DNA from: a virus
Direction: 5' to 3' (one strand)
DNA: 64,000 bases
IMG/VR virus record: IMGVR_UViG_3300021963_000062
Coordinates: 1 to 64,000 of that record
In this document: positions 22,389 through 30,613 of the stretch, in pieces
Position numbering within the stretch: the stretch's first letter is position 1
Layout: each line of letters opens with the position of its first letter
The notes under the pieces: generated by a model
The model's input: only the letters and a program-made list of their open reading frames with translations
What the model was told of the DNA's origin: nothing
Databases searched by the model: none
Program-made: the position numbers and the translations under genes

Positions 22389-23274
22389 TACTGCTATTAC
22401 GGTTCTTATACCAAGGCATATTCATATTTAGTATCATTTTCGGATCATTGGGTTTACCATAAGTGAAAAAATCATCAAGAGTAAATTCATCTTTCATTTT
22501 AGTCCACCAAAGTATGTGCGCTTTATTTGATGTGATGTGATGTGGTTTTGGGGGATCATCTAACCAAGGATTTGATGTAAATACTGGCAATTGATACACC
22601 TTTCCATTATGTCCCATAAACTCATCTACATCGAGAACCGTTATTCTAACGTCACTATCAGCATTGGATTTATTTGGCAAAAAAGTATATATTCTCTCGG
22701 GTTCTATATAATTTGATTTATTGACTCTATTCACTTTTTTGATGAAATTGTATTTGTTATCTTTATAATACAAAGATAACAATTTTTCACCATATGATCT
22801 CCTGATCAAAAGTGGACCATTCCAAGTAATTAATTTCTTTGGATGCAAAAAACAATATATCCTTATATCTGAATTATACATCAATTGTATAGCATCCCAA
22901 TCATAAGGAAGATTATCCATTAAATATTGCCAATCAAAATGCCAGTACTCAACCAAACTTATGTCAGTATCATCTTCCATTATGATCATATATTCTTCTG
23001 AAGTTTCTTCAAGCCATTTTCTTATGGTTTCTAAGTGAGACAATGATACGCATACAGATCTTCTTCTATCGGCAGGAATAATGTATGAAAAATGAACAAG
23101 ATCTTTCCACGTTTTAATGTCATCCTTTAAAAATTCAGAAGCATTTACCCTAGAAAATTTTTCAATACCCCATTGATTAAATTGATTTTCCATGAACTCT
23201 CTTCGATCTTTGCGATCTTCCAAGTTAATGTAGTAAATATGAGGTATTCCTTCTAATTTTTTGTGTAAAGTCAT
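22381..23274 (-). CDS. GT25-like glycosyltransferase paralogue, array member 2
   Basis: 297 residues: IPHIYYINLEDRKDRREFME, then SVCVSLSHLETIRKWLEE, the acidic motif IIMEDDTDIS (about residues 97-106), HFDWQYLMDNLPYDWDAIQL and CFLHPKKL. This is the glycosyltransferase family 25 (LPS beta-type, LgtB-like) layout. It retains a trace of the canonical GT25 segment 'CxLSHxxxxxxW'. Closest by eye to members 5 and 6. The acceptor is unknown; the host envelope or the virion are both possible. Confidence 0.78.
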   Translation of the reverse strand: MTLHKKLEGIPHIYYINLEDRKDRREFMENQFNQWGIEKFSRVNASEFLKDDIKTWKDLVHFSYIIPADRRRSVCVSLSHLETIRKWLEETSEEYMIIMEDDTDISLVEYWHFDWQYLMDNLPYDWDAIQLMYNSDIRIYCFLHPKKLITWNGPLLIRRSYGEKLLSLYYKDNKYNFIKKVNRVNKSNYIEPERIYTFLPNKSNADSDVRITVLDVDEFMGHNGKVYQLPVFTSNPWLDDPPKPHHITSNKAHILWWTKMKDEFTLDDFFTYGKPNDPKMILNMNMPWYKNRNSSNG

Positions 23275-23277
23275 TGT

Positions 23278-24144
23278 TCAATAACTAACTTTTAAATTAA
23301 GTTCGATTCTTTTATCAGAATTTCTACTAAAAATATCTTCAAGAGTATATTTATTTTCAATAAACTTTTTCCACCACTCTAATGTTACTAGATCGGATTT
23401 TTTAGCCATAAAATTGTTAGAATTTTTATAACTATCACTGAGAAAATCAGAGTTTGTGATAAAGAGGGGAAAAGTGTAAGTAACTCCTATTTTGTAGGGT
23501 ACAAAATCTGCAGATTGATAATGATACTTTAACCAAGATGAGTTATATCCATAGTTATCATAGAATTGAAACTTATCTTCGATATAATGCATCTGTTTAA
23601 GTTTTGAAGCAAAATTTCTATTAATTAGATAACAAGCTGCAGAATGATTATTATTGGATCTATCACTGAGTCCCATGGGAACAAAATATTCACCAATTAC
23701 ATGCAATTGAACACAGTCCCAATTGCAAGGTAACTTAGAAAAAAAATATTCCCAAGTGAAAGGCCAATATTTTGCGGTTAAAAAATTTACATCGTCTTCT
23801 GCAATAATACAATAATCCGATGTATTTGAATCATACCAATCAATAATAACTTGAAATTGATTCAGAAGTGTTGATAATCTTGCAATTTCATTTGATGGTT
23901 CGCACAAAATTTTAGTCTTCCACAAGTCAAAAGTATTAATTGAAAATCTATTAGCGGAAGTTCTAGTAAAATTTTTTATTCCTAATATTTGAAATTGTTT
24001 TTCAATATATTCTCTTTTATCTTGTCTTTCATCTAAATTTAAATAAAATATATGAGGTATTTTTTTAAATTTAAACCTCAAATTATTAACAACATCTGTA
24101 GATTTTTTAGAGGAATAACTATTCTCCTGAGTGTGAGTGTCCAT
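23278..24144 (-). CDS. GT25-like glycosyltransferase paralogue, array member 3
   Basis: 288 residues from ATG 24144, chosen for its GAGGAAAG ribosome-binding site; an earlier start at 24162 is possible. It has IPHIFYLNLDERQDKREYIE, the acidic motif IIAEDDVNF (EDD 116-118), LPCNWDCVQLHVIG and ACYLINRNFASKL. It is the sister of member 4, with which it shares PMGLxxRSxNNH, VPxxIGxTYTFPLFITNSxF and AKKSD, so the pair looks like the most recent duplication. It overlaps member 4 by 26 bases. Confidence 0.78.
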   Translation of the reverse strand: MDTHTQENSYSSKKSTDVVNNLRFKFKKIPHIFYLNLDERQDKREYIEKQFQILGIKNFTRTSANRFSINTFDLWKTKILCEPSNEIARLSTLLNQFQVIIDWYDSNTSDYCIIAEDDVNFLTAKYWPFTWEYFFSKLPCNWDCVQLHVIGEYFVPMGLSDRSNNNHSAACYLINRNFASKLKQMHYIEDKFQFYDNYGYNSSWLKYHYQSADFVPYKIGVTYTFPLFITNSDFLSDSYKNSNNFMAKKSDLVTLEWWKKFIENKYTLEDIFSRNSDKRIELNLKVSY

Positions 24145-25000
24145 ACTCTTTCCTCGTATCATAAGTATTATATTGTATTGGGATTATCATTTCTCTTCTA
24201 CGAACAGTATTTGTAGAAAATAAATCCTGCAAAGAAAATCTATCAGAATCTTCTTTCCACCATTTAGCAATAGTAAAATCGGATTTTTTAGCCATCATAT
24301 TAATTTTTCCATCATAACAATCACTACCAAAATTTGAATTGGTTATGAAAAGTGGAAAAGTATAAGTAATTCCTATTTCAAAGGGAACAAAATCGGGAGA
24401 TTGATAATGATATTCTGGCCAAAATTTACTATATCCATAGTTGTTATAAAAAGTAAATTTATTATCAATGTAGTGCATATTGATTAATTTTTCTACGTAT
24501 CTTCTATTAATCAAATATGCTGTGGCTCCATGATTATTTCTAGATCTTACAGTAAGTCCCATAGGAATCCATTTACCTCCAATAACCTGCAATTGAACAC
24601 AATCCCAATTACAAGGTAAATTTGATATGAAGTATTTCCAATCAAAAGGCCAAAACTTTACTGTATCTAAATTTAAATCATCTTCTGCGATTATACATGT
24701 TTCCGAAATATTATCATTATACCAATCTATTATACTTTGAAATTGGTTAACTAAAATTGAAACATAACAAATATTATCTTTTCTAACATACTTACCGTAT
24801 TCTGCAACTGTTAATTTTGATTTCCATTCATCAAAATTATGTGGTCCATACCTATCTGCGGAAATACGAACATAATCTATAATTCCATACTTCTCAAAGT
24901 GTTCTTCCATATATATTTTTCTATCTTCTCTCTTGTCGAGATTTAAATATCTAATATGGGGAAGGCCTTCCAATTTAGAATGGATTTTAGTTTCATTCAT
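24119..25000 (-). CDS. GT25-like glycosyltransferase paralogue, array member 4
   Basis: 293 residues: LPHIRYLNLDKREDRKIYME, NQFQSIIDWYNDNISE, IIAEDDLNLD (EDD 106-108), FDWKYFISNLPCNWDCVQLQ, GATAYLINRRYVEKL. All fold signatures and the acidic motif are kept. It is closely related to member 3 and overlaps it by 26 bases at the 3' end, as well as member 5 by eight bases at the 5' end. No signal peptide. Confidence 0.78.
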   Translation of the reverse strand: MNETKIHSKLEGLPHIRYLNLDKREDRKIYMEEHFEKYGIIDYVRISADRYGPHNFDEWKSKLTVAEYGKYVRKDNICYVSILVNQFQSIIDWYNDNISETCIIAEDDLNLDTVKFWPFDWKYFISNLPCNWDCVQLQVIGGKWIPMGLTVRSRNNHGATAYLINRRYVEKLINMHYIDNKFTFYNNYGYSKFWPEYHYQSPDFVPFEIGITYTFPLFITNSNFGSDCYDGKINMMAKKSDFTIAKWWKEDSDRFSLQDLFSTNTVRRREMIIPIQYNTYDTRKEYGHSHSGE

Positions 25001-25946
25001 AACGATTGTCTTTCAATGAACTCAATTTATTTAGTAAATCATTGTTATCTTGAATACTAGTTACAATGAATTCAAAATGATCGATATTATTTTTAGTAAT
25101 AAAAAAATCATTAGGTTTTCCATACATAAAAAAATCTTCCAGAGAATACCTATCCCTTAAAGTTTTCCACCACAATTTTACAGCTCTATCCGTAAAATGT
25201 AAAGCAGGAAAATCTTCATTTCTTACTATTTTATGAGAATAACTACCTATAGTTGTATTTTGGGTTATTAATGGCAAACAATATGTTTTTCCACAATGCC
25301 CCATAATATAATCAAATGACATATTTGGATGTCTCCATTTATTATTTTGTAATGAAGAGTGTTCACCAAGTTTACACCTTTTATAATTTCCTATTCTTTT
25401 TCTTAAATCAAACTTACCATCGGTGGTTGTCACTCTTACTATTTTTTCGACATATTTTCTATTCAATAAAGCACCACCCATAGCATGATCTGGCAAAATT
25501 GGATGTAAAAAACAGGGTATTAGTTCATTATTTTCAAATGATATTAGTATACAATCCCAATCAAAGGGGATTGTATTCATGAGATGTTCCCAATCAAAGT
25601 GCCAATAATCAATGTAACTCAGATCATAATCATCTTCCATCAAAAGAATTTGATCCTCATCAGTAGTTTCTAACCAAGTTTTTAAGAAGTCTAAGTAAGA
25701 AAAAGTTCCCGCACACTCTATAATGTGTAAATTTGGTCTTGGTGAACTATAAACATCATTCAATATCAATTGATTCTTCCATTCATCAAAATTTTCATAT
25801 CTATATTTTGATGTGGAATGTCTTGTATAATTTTTTATTTTATATTTTTCATATTGAGTTTCGGTATATTCTCTTCTATCTGGCCTTTCATCAAGATTGA
25901 GGTAATATATTTTTGGAAGTCCTTTTAGTTTATTATTTAAATTCAT
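24993..25946 (-). CDS. GT25-like glycosyltransferase paralogue, array member 5
   Basis: 317 residues, the longest member: LPKIYYLNLDERPDRREYTE, LLMEDDYDLSYIDYWHFDWE (EDD 104-106), IPFDWDCILISFENNELIPC, GGALLNRKYVEKIVRV, MGHCGKTYCLPLI and a C-terminal SLEDFFMYGKPND. The last string is shared with members 2 and 6. It starts five bases after the member 6 stop. GT-A fold with manganese-dependent donor binding is expected for the family. Confidence 0.78.
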   Translation of the reverse strand: MNLNNKLKGLPKIYYLNLDERPDRREYTETQYEKYKIKNYTRHSTSKYRYENFDEWKNQLILNDVYSSPRPNLHIIECAGTFSYLDFLKTWLETTDEDQILLMEDDYDLSYIDYWHFDWEHLMNTIPFDWDCILISFENNELIPCFLHPILPDHAMGGALLNRKYVEKIVRVTTTDGKFDLRKRIGNYKRCKLGEHSSLQNNKWRHPNMSFDYIMGHCGKTYCLPLITQNTTIGSYSHKIVRNEDFPALHFTDRAVKLWWKTLRDRYSLEDFFMYGKPNDFFITKNNIDHFEFIVTSIQDNNDLLNKLSSLKDNRYE

Positions 25947-25950
25947 AAAT

Positions 25951-26832
25951 TTACAGACCAGAAAATTTAGAATCGACCCTAAGAATTAAATCATTCGATT
26001 TTCCATAACTAAAAAATTCTTCTAAAGTATAATTGTCTCTAAGTATTTTCCACCATTTATGATAGAGTTCTTTTATATGAGAATAAAATTCGGGAAAATC
26101 CACCCTCATAAAATTACTATCATAAGACCCAAGATTCGGGTTTAGATATATCAAAGGGATAGAATATCCTTTTCCATTTTTTGAAAAAACATAATCTGGA
26201 ACTAATCCAAGAGTACCAGATTGTTTTGTCCATTTATTAGAAGATACCATTTGATGAAAATTTACTTTTCCTTCATTAGTGTAGTGAATTCTGATTAATT
26301 TTTCAGCATACCCTCTATTAATTAATAGAGGACCAGTCCAACTTCTATCCATCGTAGGATGTAAAAAACAAGGAATTCCAGTTCCATTTGTAACCTCAAA
26401 TTGAATAACATCCCAGTCATATGGTATGTGATTCATGAGATATTCCCAATCAAAGTGCATGTATTCTATCATGCTCAAATCATGGTCATCTTCCATAAGA
26501 ATAATATATTTCTCATTGGTAGTCTCAAGCCAATTTTTAATGGTTTCTAATTGATTTAAAATATGAGCAGTCTCAATTACATATTTTTGATACTTTAATT
26601 CTCCATAATCATAAGGAAAAGTATCTTCAAAAAAGTTCCAGTCGGGATTTAAAATTACTAAATGTTTCCAATCATCATAATTTCCAGGAGTATATTTAGA
26701 ACTAGAAACTCTTTTATGGCCAATTTTCCAAAAATCAAACTGAGATTCCATGTATATTTGTTTATCCTGTCTGGAATCTAAATTAAAATAGTATACTTTT
26801 GGTATACCTTTTAATTTATCGATCATTTTCAT
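25951..26832 (-). CDS. GT25-like glycosyltransferase paralogue, array member 6
   Basis: 293 residues: IPKVYYFNLDSRQDKQIYME, NQLETIKNWLETTNEKYIIL, MEDDHDLSMIEYMHFDWEYL (EDD 114-116), IPYDWDVIQFEVTNGTGIPC, LLINRGYAEKLIRIHY, SLIYLNPNLGS-type ending and LEEFFSYGKSND. It is the first array gene in transcription order and follows the double 2OG oxygenase gene after five bases, so array and oxygenase may share a transcript. Confidence 0.78.
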   Translation of the reverse strand: MKMIDKLKGIPKVYYFNLDSRQDKQIYMESQFDFWKIGHKRVSSSKYTPGNYDDWKHLVILNPDWNFFEDTFPYDYGELKYQKYVIETAHILNQLETIKNWLETTNEKYIILMEDDHDLSMIEYMHFDWEYLMNHIPYDWDVIQFEVTNGTGIPCFLHPTMDRSWTGPLLINRGYAEKLIRIHYTNEGKVNFHQMVSSNKWTKQSGTLGLVPDYVFSKNGKGYSIPLIYLNPNLGSYDSNFMRVDFPEFYSHIKELYHKWWKILRDNYTLEEFFSYGKSNDLILRVDSKFSGL

Positions 26833-26836
26833 TTAA

Positions 26837-28042
26837 TTATATGTACCAAGTTATAACAGAATATCTAGTACCTTCCGTAACTGGCATTATTTCGTGAGGA
26901 TACATAAAATTTGATGGGAATACAATTACAGATCCCTGACCGGCTTTAATTACAAGTTCTCTATCAAAGAAAGCAAATTCTCCGCCGGAGTAATTATCAT
27001 TGATACACACTGAACAAGAAATACTTCTCTGTTGTTGCAAAAATGAGTCCGTATGTTGTGTGTAAAATTGGCCACTTTCGTAACGAAGAAGATCATATCC
27101 AGTGTCAATACTGGGACAAAAGTCTGGAAATTCTTCGGAATACCTTTTAACAACTTCTAAAAGTTGTTGATGTAGTTCAACATCGATGAATTTCCTTATT
27201 TCAAAATTTTTATCTATAACCTGAGGATCGGAAATTTGCACAACACTACAATTTCTTATATTTGAATTTACTATTCCTTCCCCAACCATAGTAGCATTCC
27301 AGTGGTCTCCACTAGTATATTCGTTTAGAATTTTATTACATAGTTCTGTAGTAACAATATTATCGTAAACCTTAATAAAATCTTCTAATTTTCTAGTAGA
27401 CTTATATGTTACTATAGAAGGAGACTCTTTTGTTTCAATAATTTCTTGAGTTTTTGATTCTGATTTTTCAAATACTTCTTCTTTATCTGGGGTTCCAATC
27501 TTACCTTTTTCTCTATTATCAAAATAAGCATAAGAACATTCACCACGACTTCTTACATAGTGCAAAAAAACCTGGGAATAATAACTACCTTGATATTCAT
27601 CTCTCCAATGAGGTGCAATGCGGCCGAGATAAAGCATTGCATCTCCAGGATTTAGACTTACAAATTTTTTCTGTTGTTGTGGAGTCTCAATCCAAATTGG
27701 CCAAGGGTGATCACCATCAAGGTGCAAAGTGAGAGAAATTTCACAAGCATCTCGATCAGTATGTTTTTCTAAAACAGATCCTTCCTTATACACCCTTGCA
27801 TAAGAGTATGTTGGTAGTACTGTTTCTTCCAACAAAGTGGAAACCTCTGGAGTTTTTTCACATAATAATTCTAAAAAAGATATATGATTATAAATTGCGT
27901 GAGAGTTTGGGGCTTGATTGTCACCAGGAAACTCATTATTTTCACAATGGGTTTTGAATTCTTCTGATAAAACTTTTGCTCTATCAGAAGAAATAAAATT
28001 CGGAATTACCAAGTAGTTGTTTTCAATTAATTTAGAATTCAT
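26837..28042 (-). CDS. Double-domain 2OG-Fe(II) oxygenase
   Basis: 401 residues with two complete cupin-type oxygenase domains. N-terminal domain: His94-Thr-Asp96 and distal His145 (NPGDAMLYLGRIAPHWRDE). C-terminal domain, P4H-like: His330-Thr-Asp332, GGEFAFF, distal His383 and Arg393 (YPHEIMPVTEGTRYSVITWY). A linker of about 50 charged residues (residues 180-220) separates them. P4H-like phage enzymes may hydroxylate proteins or other substrates; none can be named here. It is 5 bases upstream of the glycosyltransferase array. Confidence 0.85.
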   Translation of the reverse strand: MNSKLIENNYLVIPNFISSDRAKVLSEEFKTHCENNEFPGDNQAPNSHAIYNHISFLELLCEKTPEVSTLLEETVLPTYSYARVYKEGSVLEKHTDRDACEISLTLHLDGDHPWPIWIETPQQQKKFVSLNPGDAMLYLGRIAPHWRDEYQGSYYSQVFLHYVRSRGECSYAYFDNREKGKIGTPDKEEVFEKSESKTQEIIETKESPSIVTYKSTRKLEDFIKVYDNIVTTELCNKILNEYTSGDHWNATMVGEGIVNSNIRNCSVVQISDPQVIDKNFEIRKFIDVELHQQLLEVVKRYSEEFPDFCPSIDTGYDLLRYESGQFYTQHTDSFLQQQRSISCSVCINDNYSGGEFAFFDRELVIKAGQGSVIVFPSNFMYPHEIMPVTEGTRYSVITWYI

Positions 28043-28075
28043 GAGTAAATTATATAAATCTAGTTTTATTTAAAA

Positions 28076-28540
28076 TCAAAGGTCGGCAAGAAGTTTCTCA
28101 AGATCGTCTTCAAGTTTTAAAGCAATAGCATCTTCATCAGTTTCAGAGTCGGAAAGAAGAGTTTGCATATCAAGTTCAAGATAAGCTTCTCTGATCTTTG
28201 CTTCTTCTTCTTCTCTTATTCTTTGAAGTTCTGCTTCTGCTGCTGCAATTGCTTCTTCTTCTGCGATTCTAGCGGCTTCCTTAGAATTTTCCCAAAGAGA
28301 AATAGCCTCTTCAAACACACCCAGTTTTTTAATAATTAAATTAGGTACTGGTTTTTTAAACTCTACTTCACCATAAGGCGATTCTTCGCCAAATCCATAT
28401 TCTCCATCTTCATCGGGATCTCCATACCACTGAAGAGCATGAAATTTTCCCCATGTTTTTTGATCATAGCCTTCTACCCAACTAAGATCATCGAAAATAC
28501 TTAGATCAGCATGGTAACCAACACCATCTTTAATGATCAT
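28076..28540 (-). CDS. Tail-fibre-associated chaperone-like protein
   Basis: 154 residues from ATG 28540, four bases after the preceding stop. The N-terminal part DLSIFDDLSWVEGYDQKTWG, KFHALQWYGDPDEDGEYGFG carries the 'HALQW' motif of proteins encoded beside phage tail fibres. The C-terminal half is a long Glu/Ala-rich coiled coil (ARIAEEEAIAAAEAELQRIR). It sits directly after the tail-fibre-tip genes and may help their assembly, but this is inference from position. Confidence 0.6.
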   Translation of the reverse strand: MIIKDGVGYHADLSIFDDLSWVEGYDQKTWGKFHALQWYGDPDEDGEYGFGEESPYGEVEFKKPVPNLIIKKLGVFEEAISLWENSKEAARIAEEEAIAAAEAELQRIREEEEAKIREAYLELDMQTLLSDSETDEDAIALKLEDDLEKLLADL

Positions 28541-28544
28541 ATTA

Positions 28545-28907
28545 TCAGATCTGACTATCGTTAGTCTCATTGGTTTCTTCTCCTTGTAAAATATTTTGAG
28601 ATGTTAGTGGAGTAACGTTTACTGGCAAAACATTTTGTTGCATAAGCCCCTGAATATATAGGTCTCGATTTTGTTCATTGGCTTTTACAACTTCATTTCT
28701 AAATGATTCCACAGCAGCACTGGTATGTCTTTGTTGTTGAGAATTTTCAATCGTCATAATAGGCATCCAAGTTACTGCACAACCCCACTCATCAATATCT
28801 TCACCAGTATTTGGATTCATTCCACGAACTCTCATGAACCAAGAACATTTCAATCCAATACAATCTTTTCGAATAAGAGGGCAAAATTTACCTTGTTCTA
28901 ATTTCAT
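28545..28907 (-). CDS. Conserved phage protein with four-cysteine motif
   Basis: 120 residues. The N-terminus holds four Cys in GKFCPLIRKDCIGLKCSWFM and EWGCAVTW (Cys9, 16, 21, 43), spaced like a small metal-binding site. The rest is Gln/Asn-rich (NSQQQRHTSAAVESFRNE). Proteins of this kind lie next to tail genes in cyanophages. Metal binding and role are inferred, not shown. Confidence 0.6.
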   Translation of the reverse strand: MKLEQGKFCPLIRKDCIGLKCSWFMRVRGMNPNTGEDIDEWGCAVTWMPIMTIENSQQQRHTSAAVESFRNEVVKANEQNRDLYIQGLMQQNVLPVNVTPLTSQNILQGEETNETNDSQI

Positions 28908-28942
28908 AACTCAAAAGATAATTACTAAAATAATAACATGAA

Positions 28943-29461
28943 TTAACTAAAAGTGCAATATATCACACTAACGTATTGTACACTAAAATCAACACTAGTA
29001 TTGATTGGTCCACTAGCAGAACTTAAAGCAATTGGATGAGCATGAGCACCACTATTTCCAAAGTTTCCCGTATTTCCAGAGTTTGCAACTCTTGCAGGTC
29101 CTCCACCAGCAGCTTGAACGTTTCCGCCAGCGTTAGCGGGGTGGGCGTGTTGAGGGACAGTATTAACATCTAATGTTGTATTTCCACTCGATAGACCATT
29201 GATAGTAACTGGTACTGTTCCAGTAACTGGTCTAGAAGCCATTGTAGTGGTAAAATCATTGGTGCCTCCTGAATTTGCTGCAGCACCACTAACAACTCTT
29301 AGGGCTTTGTTATTATGAACAGTAGCGGCAGCTACCCAACCAGTAGGAGCAGCTGCTTGGTAAAAAACAGCGTTAGATAATTGTGGAAATATTCCGTACT
29401 TAGAATTGAGAACAGTAAGATCACTAAATTGTATTCCAGTTGTAGTTAATACTGCAGCCAT
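28943..29461 (-). CDS. Tail-fibre-tip/collar-type protein 1 of 3
   Basis: 172 residues, Gly/Ala/Thr/Asn-rich. It contains IPQ-type VPQHAHPANAGGNVQ and NSGAHAHPIALSSASGPINT, i.e. two HxH motifs, and ends VQYVSVIYCTFS. HxH motifs in trimeric fibre tips (T4 gp12 and gp37) bind metal ions along the threefold axis. It is paralogous to the next two genes. A late motif CTAAATAA lies at 29481-29488, about 20 bases before the start. Confidence 0.7.
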   Translation of the reverse strand: MAAVLTTTGIQFSDLTVLNSKYGIFPQLSNAVFYQAAAPTGWVAAATVHNNKALRVVSGAAANSGGTNDFTTTMASRPVTGTVPVTINGLSSGNTTLDVNTVPQHAHPANAGGNVQAAGGGPARVANSGNTGNFGNSGAHAHPIALSSASGPINTSVDFSVQYVSVIYCTFS

Positions 29462-29480
29462 ATTTTTTCTCTACTTTTTT

Positions 29481-29488
29481 TTATTTAG
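29481..29488 (-). promoter_or_regulatory. Late promoter-like motif for fibre gene 1
   Basis: TTATTTAG on the plus strand, CTAAATAA on the minus strand, 20 bases before the ATG at 29461. It overlaps the end of fibre gene 2, so each fibre gene has its own late motif. Confidence 0.55.
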
Positions 29489-30018
29489 TCAAATCTACAA
29501 ATGTTGCAATCTACATATTGTATTGCCATATTTACAGGTGATGATCCTGGACCTGAAGCAGCAGTAAAAGCAACGGGGTGATTGTGACCACCACTATTTC
29601 CAAAGTTTCCAGTGGTTGTTGAAGGAGCAGTTCCACTCGATGTTCCCTGTGATGGGTTTGGACCATTTCTAGCTTCAGCACCACCAGCATTCAAACCATG
29701 GGAGTGTAGAACCATAGTATTTATATCTATAGTGGTGCTATTTACTGCAAGTCCACTAATTGTAACTGGTACTGTTGCACTAAAAGTTTGTGCAGCAAAA
29801 GTACCACTAAAAGTGTTTGTTCCTGCGACAGTACCACCATTTCCACCAGCATTTACAACTCTAAGAGCTCGATCATTTATAGCTAATGTAGTCCAACCAC
29901 TAGGAGCTGCTGATTGAATAAAGAGCATGGGAGTATTTGTTTGTGGAATAATCCCATACTTACTATTTAATACATTACCGACAGCAAATTGTATCCCATC
30001 AGCAGTTAGTATCGCCAT
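29485..30018 (-). CDS. Tail-fibre-tip/collar-type protein 2 of 3
   Basis: 177 residues, same architecture as its neighbours: QSAAPSGWTTLAINDRALRV, two HxH motifs (VLHSHGLNAGG and SGGHNHPVAFTAASGPG) and a C-terminal NMAIQYVDCNICRFD. It would form a trimeric fibre or collar tip. Sequence diversity is highest between the two HxH motifs, the likely exposed loop. A late motif lies at 30042-30050. Confidence 0.7.
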   Translation of the reverse strand: MAILTADGIQFAVGNVLNSKYGIIPQTNTPMLFIQSAAPSGWTTLAINDRALRVVNAGGNGGTVAGTNTFSGTFAAQTFSATVPVTISGLAVNSTTIDINTMVLHSHGLNAGGAEARNGPNPSQGTSSGTAPSTTTGNFGNSGGHNHPVAFTAASGPGSSPVNMAIQYVDCNICRFD

Positions 30019-30041
30019 TTCAAATATCTCCTAGTTATTTT

Positions 30042-30050
30042 TTTATTTAT
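30042..30050 (-). promoter_or_regulatory. Late promoter-like motif for fibre gene 2
   Basis: ATAAATAAA on the minus strand, 24 bases before the ATG at 30018, ending at the stop of fibre gene 3. Confidence 0.5.
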
Positions 30051-30574
30051 TATCCATTAAATGAACATATAATAACATCGGCATACTGAACTCGCATATC
30101 GATAGATGCACTAAAAGGTCCGTTGGCCGAGGTAATTGTTACTGGATGAGTGTGAGCACCACCATTTCCATAGTTGCCAGTAGTGGATCCAGGATTAACT
30201 ACCGTGGCACCACCACCACCAGAAGCAGAAGAATTTCCTCCATTATTCGCTGGATGCCCATGAGAGGGAATGGTATTCACACTAAGAGTAACAGGTCCTA
30301 GAGAAAAACTCATCGATACTGGGACGTTTACACTAACGGATCTATTAGTTAAAGCTGCACTAAAGGCATTTGTACCACCTGCGGTCCCTCCAGCTGCACT
30401 AGGAACACTAACTATTCTTAACATTTTATCATTTTGAGCAACTGCTGTCCATCCTGTTGGAGCAGCTTGTCTATAAAAAAGTGTATTAGTTCCAGATGGA
30501 AAAGAAAAACTAGCTCTACCTGTGGCACTAGTTCCATTACTAAAATTAATTCCTGTTGCTGTAAGTACCGCCAT
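30050..30574 (-). CDS. Tail-fibre-tip/collar-type protein 3 of 3
   Basis: 174 residues: YRQAAPTGWTAVAQNDKMLR, IPSHGHPANNGGNSSASGGG and GGAHTHPVTITSANGPFSAS, with two HxH motifs, ending MRVQYADVIICSFNG. It shares the full plan with the other two, so the three arose by tandem duplication. Preceded by a perfect TATAAATA at 30603-30610. Confidence 0.7.
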   Translation of the reverse strand: MAVLTATGINFSNGTSATGRASFSFPSGTNTLFYRQAAPTGWTAVAQNDKMLRIVSVPSAAGGTAGGTNAFSAALTNRSVSVNVPVSMSFSLGPVTLSVNTIPSHGHPANNGGNSSASGGGGATVVNPGSTTGNYGNGGAHTHPVTITSANGPFSASIDMRVQYADVIICSFNG

Positions 30575-30602
30575 TTATATAATCAGAATTTCTCTTTCCT
30601 TT

Positions 30603-30610
30603 TATTTATA
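30603..30610 (-). promoter_or_regulatory. T4-type late promoter TATAAATA
   Basis: Exact T4 late consensus TATAAATA on the minus strand, 28 bases before the ATG at 30574. It is the best late-promoter match seen in the window. Confidence 0.7.
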
Positions 30611-30613
30611 TGT

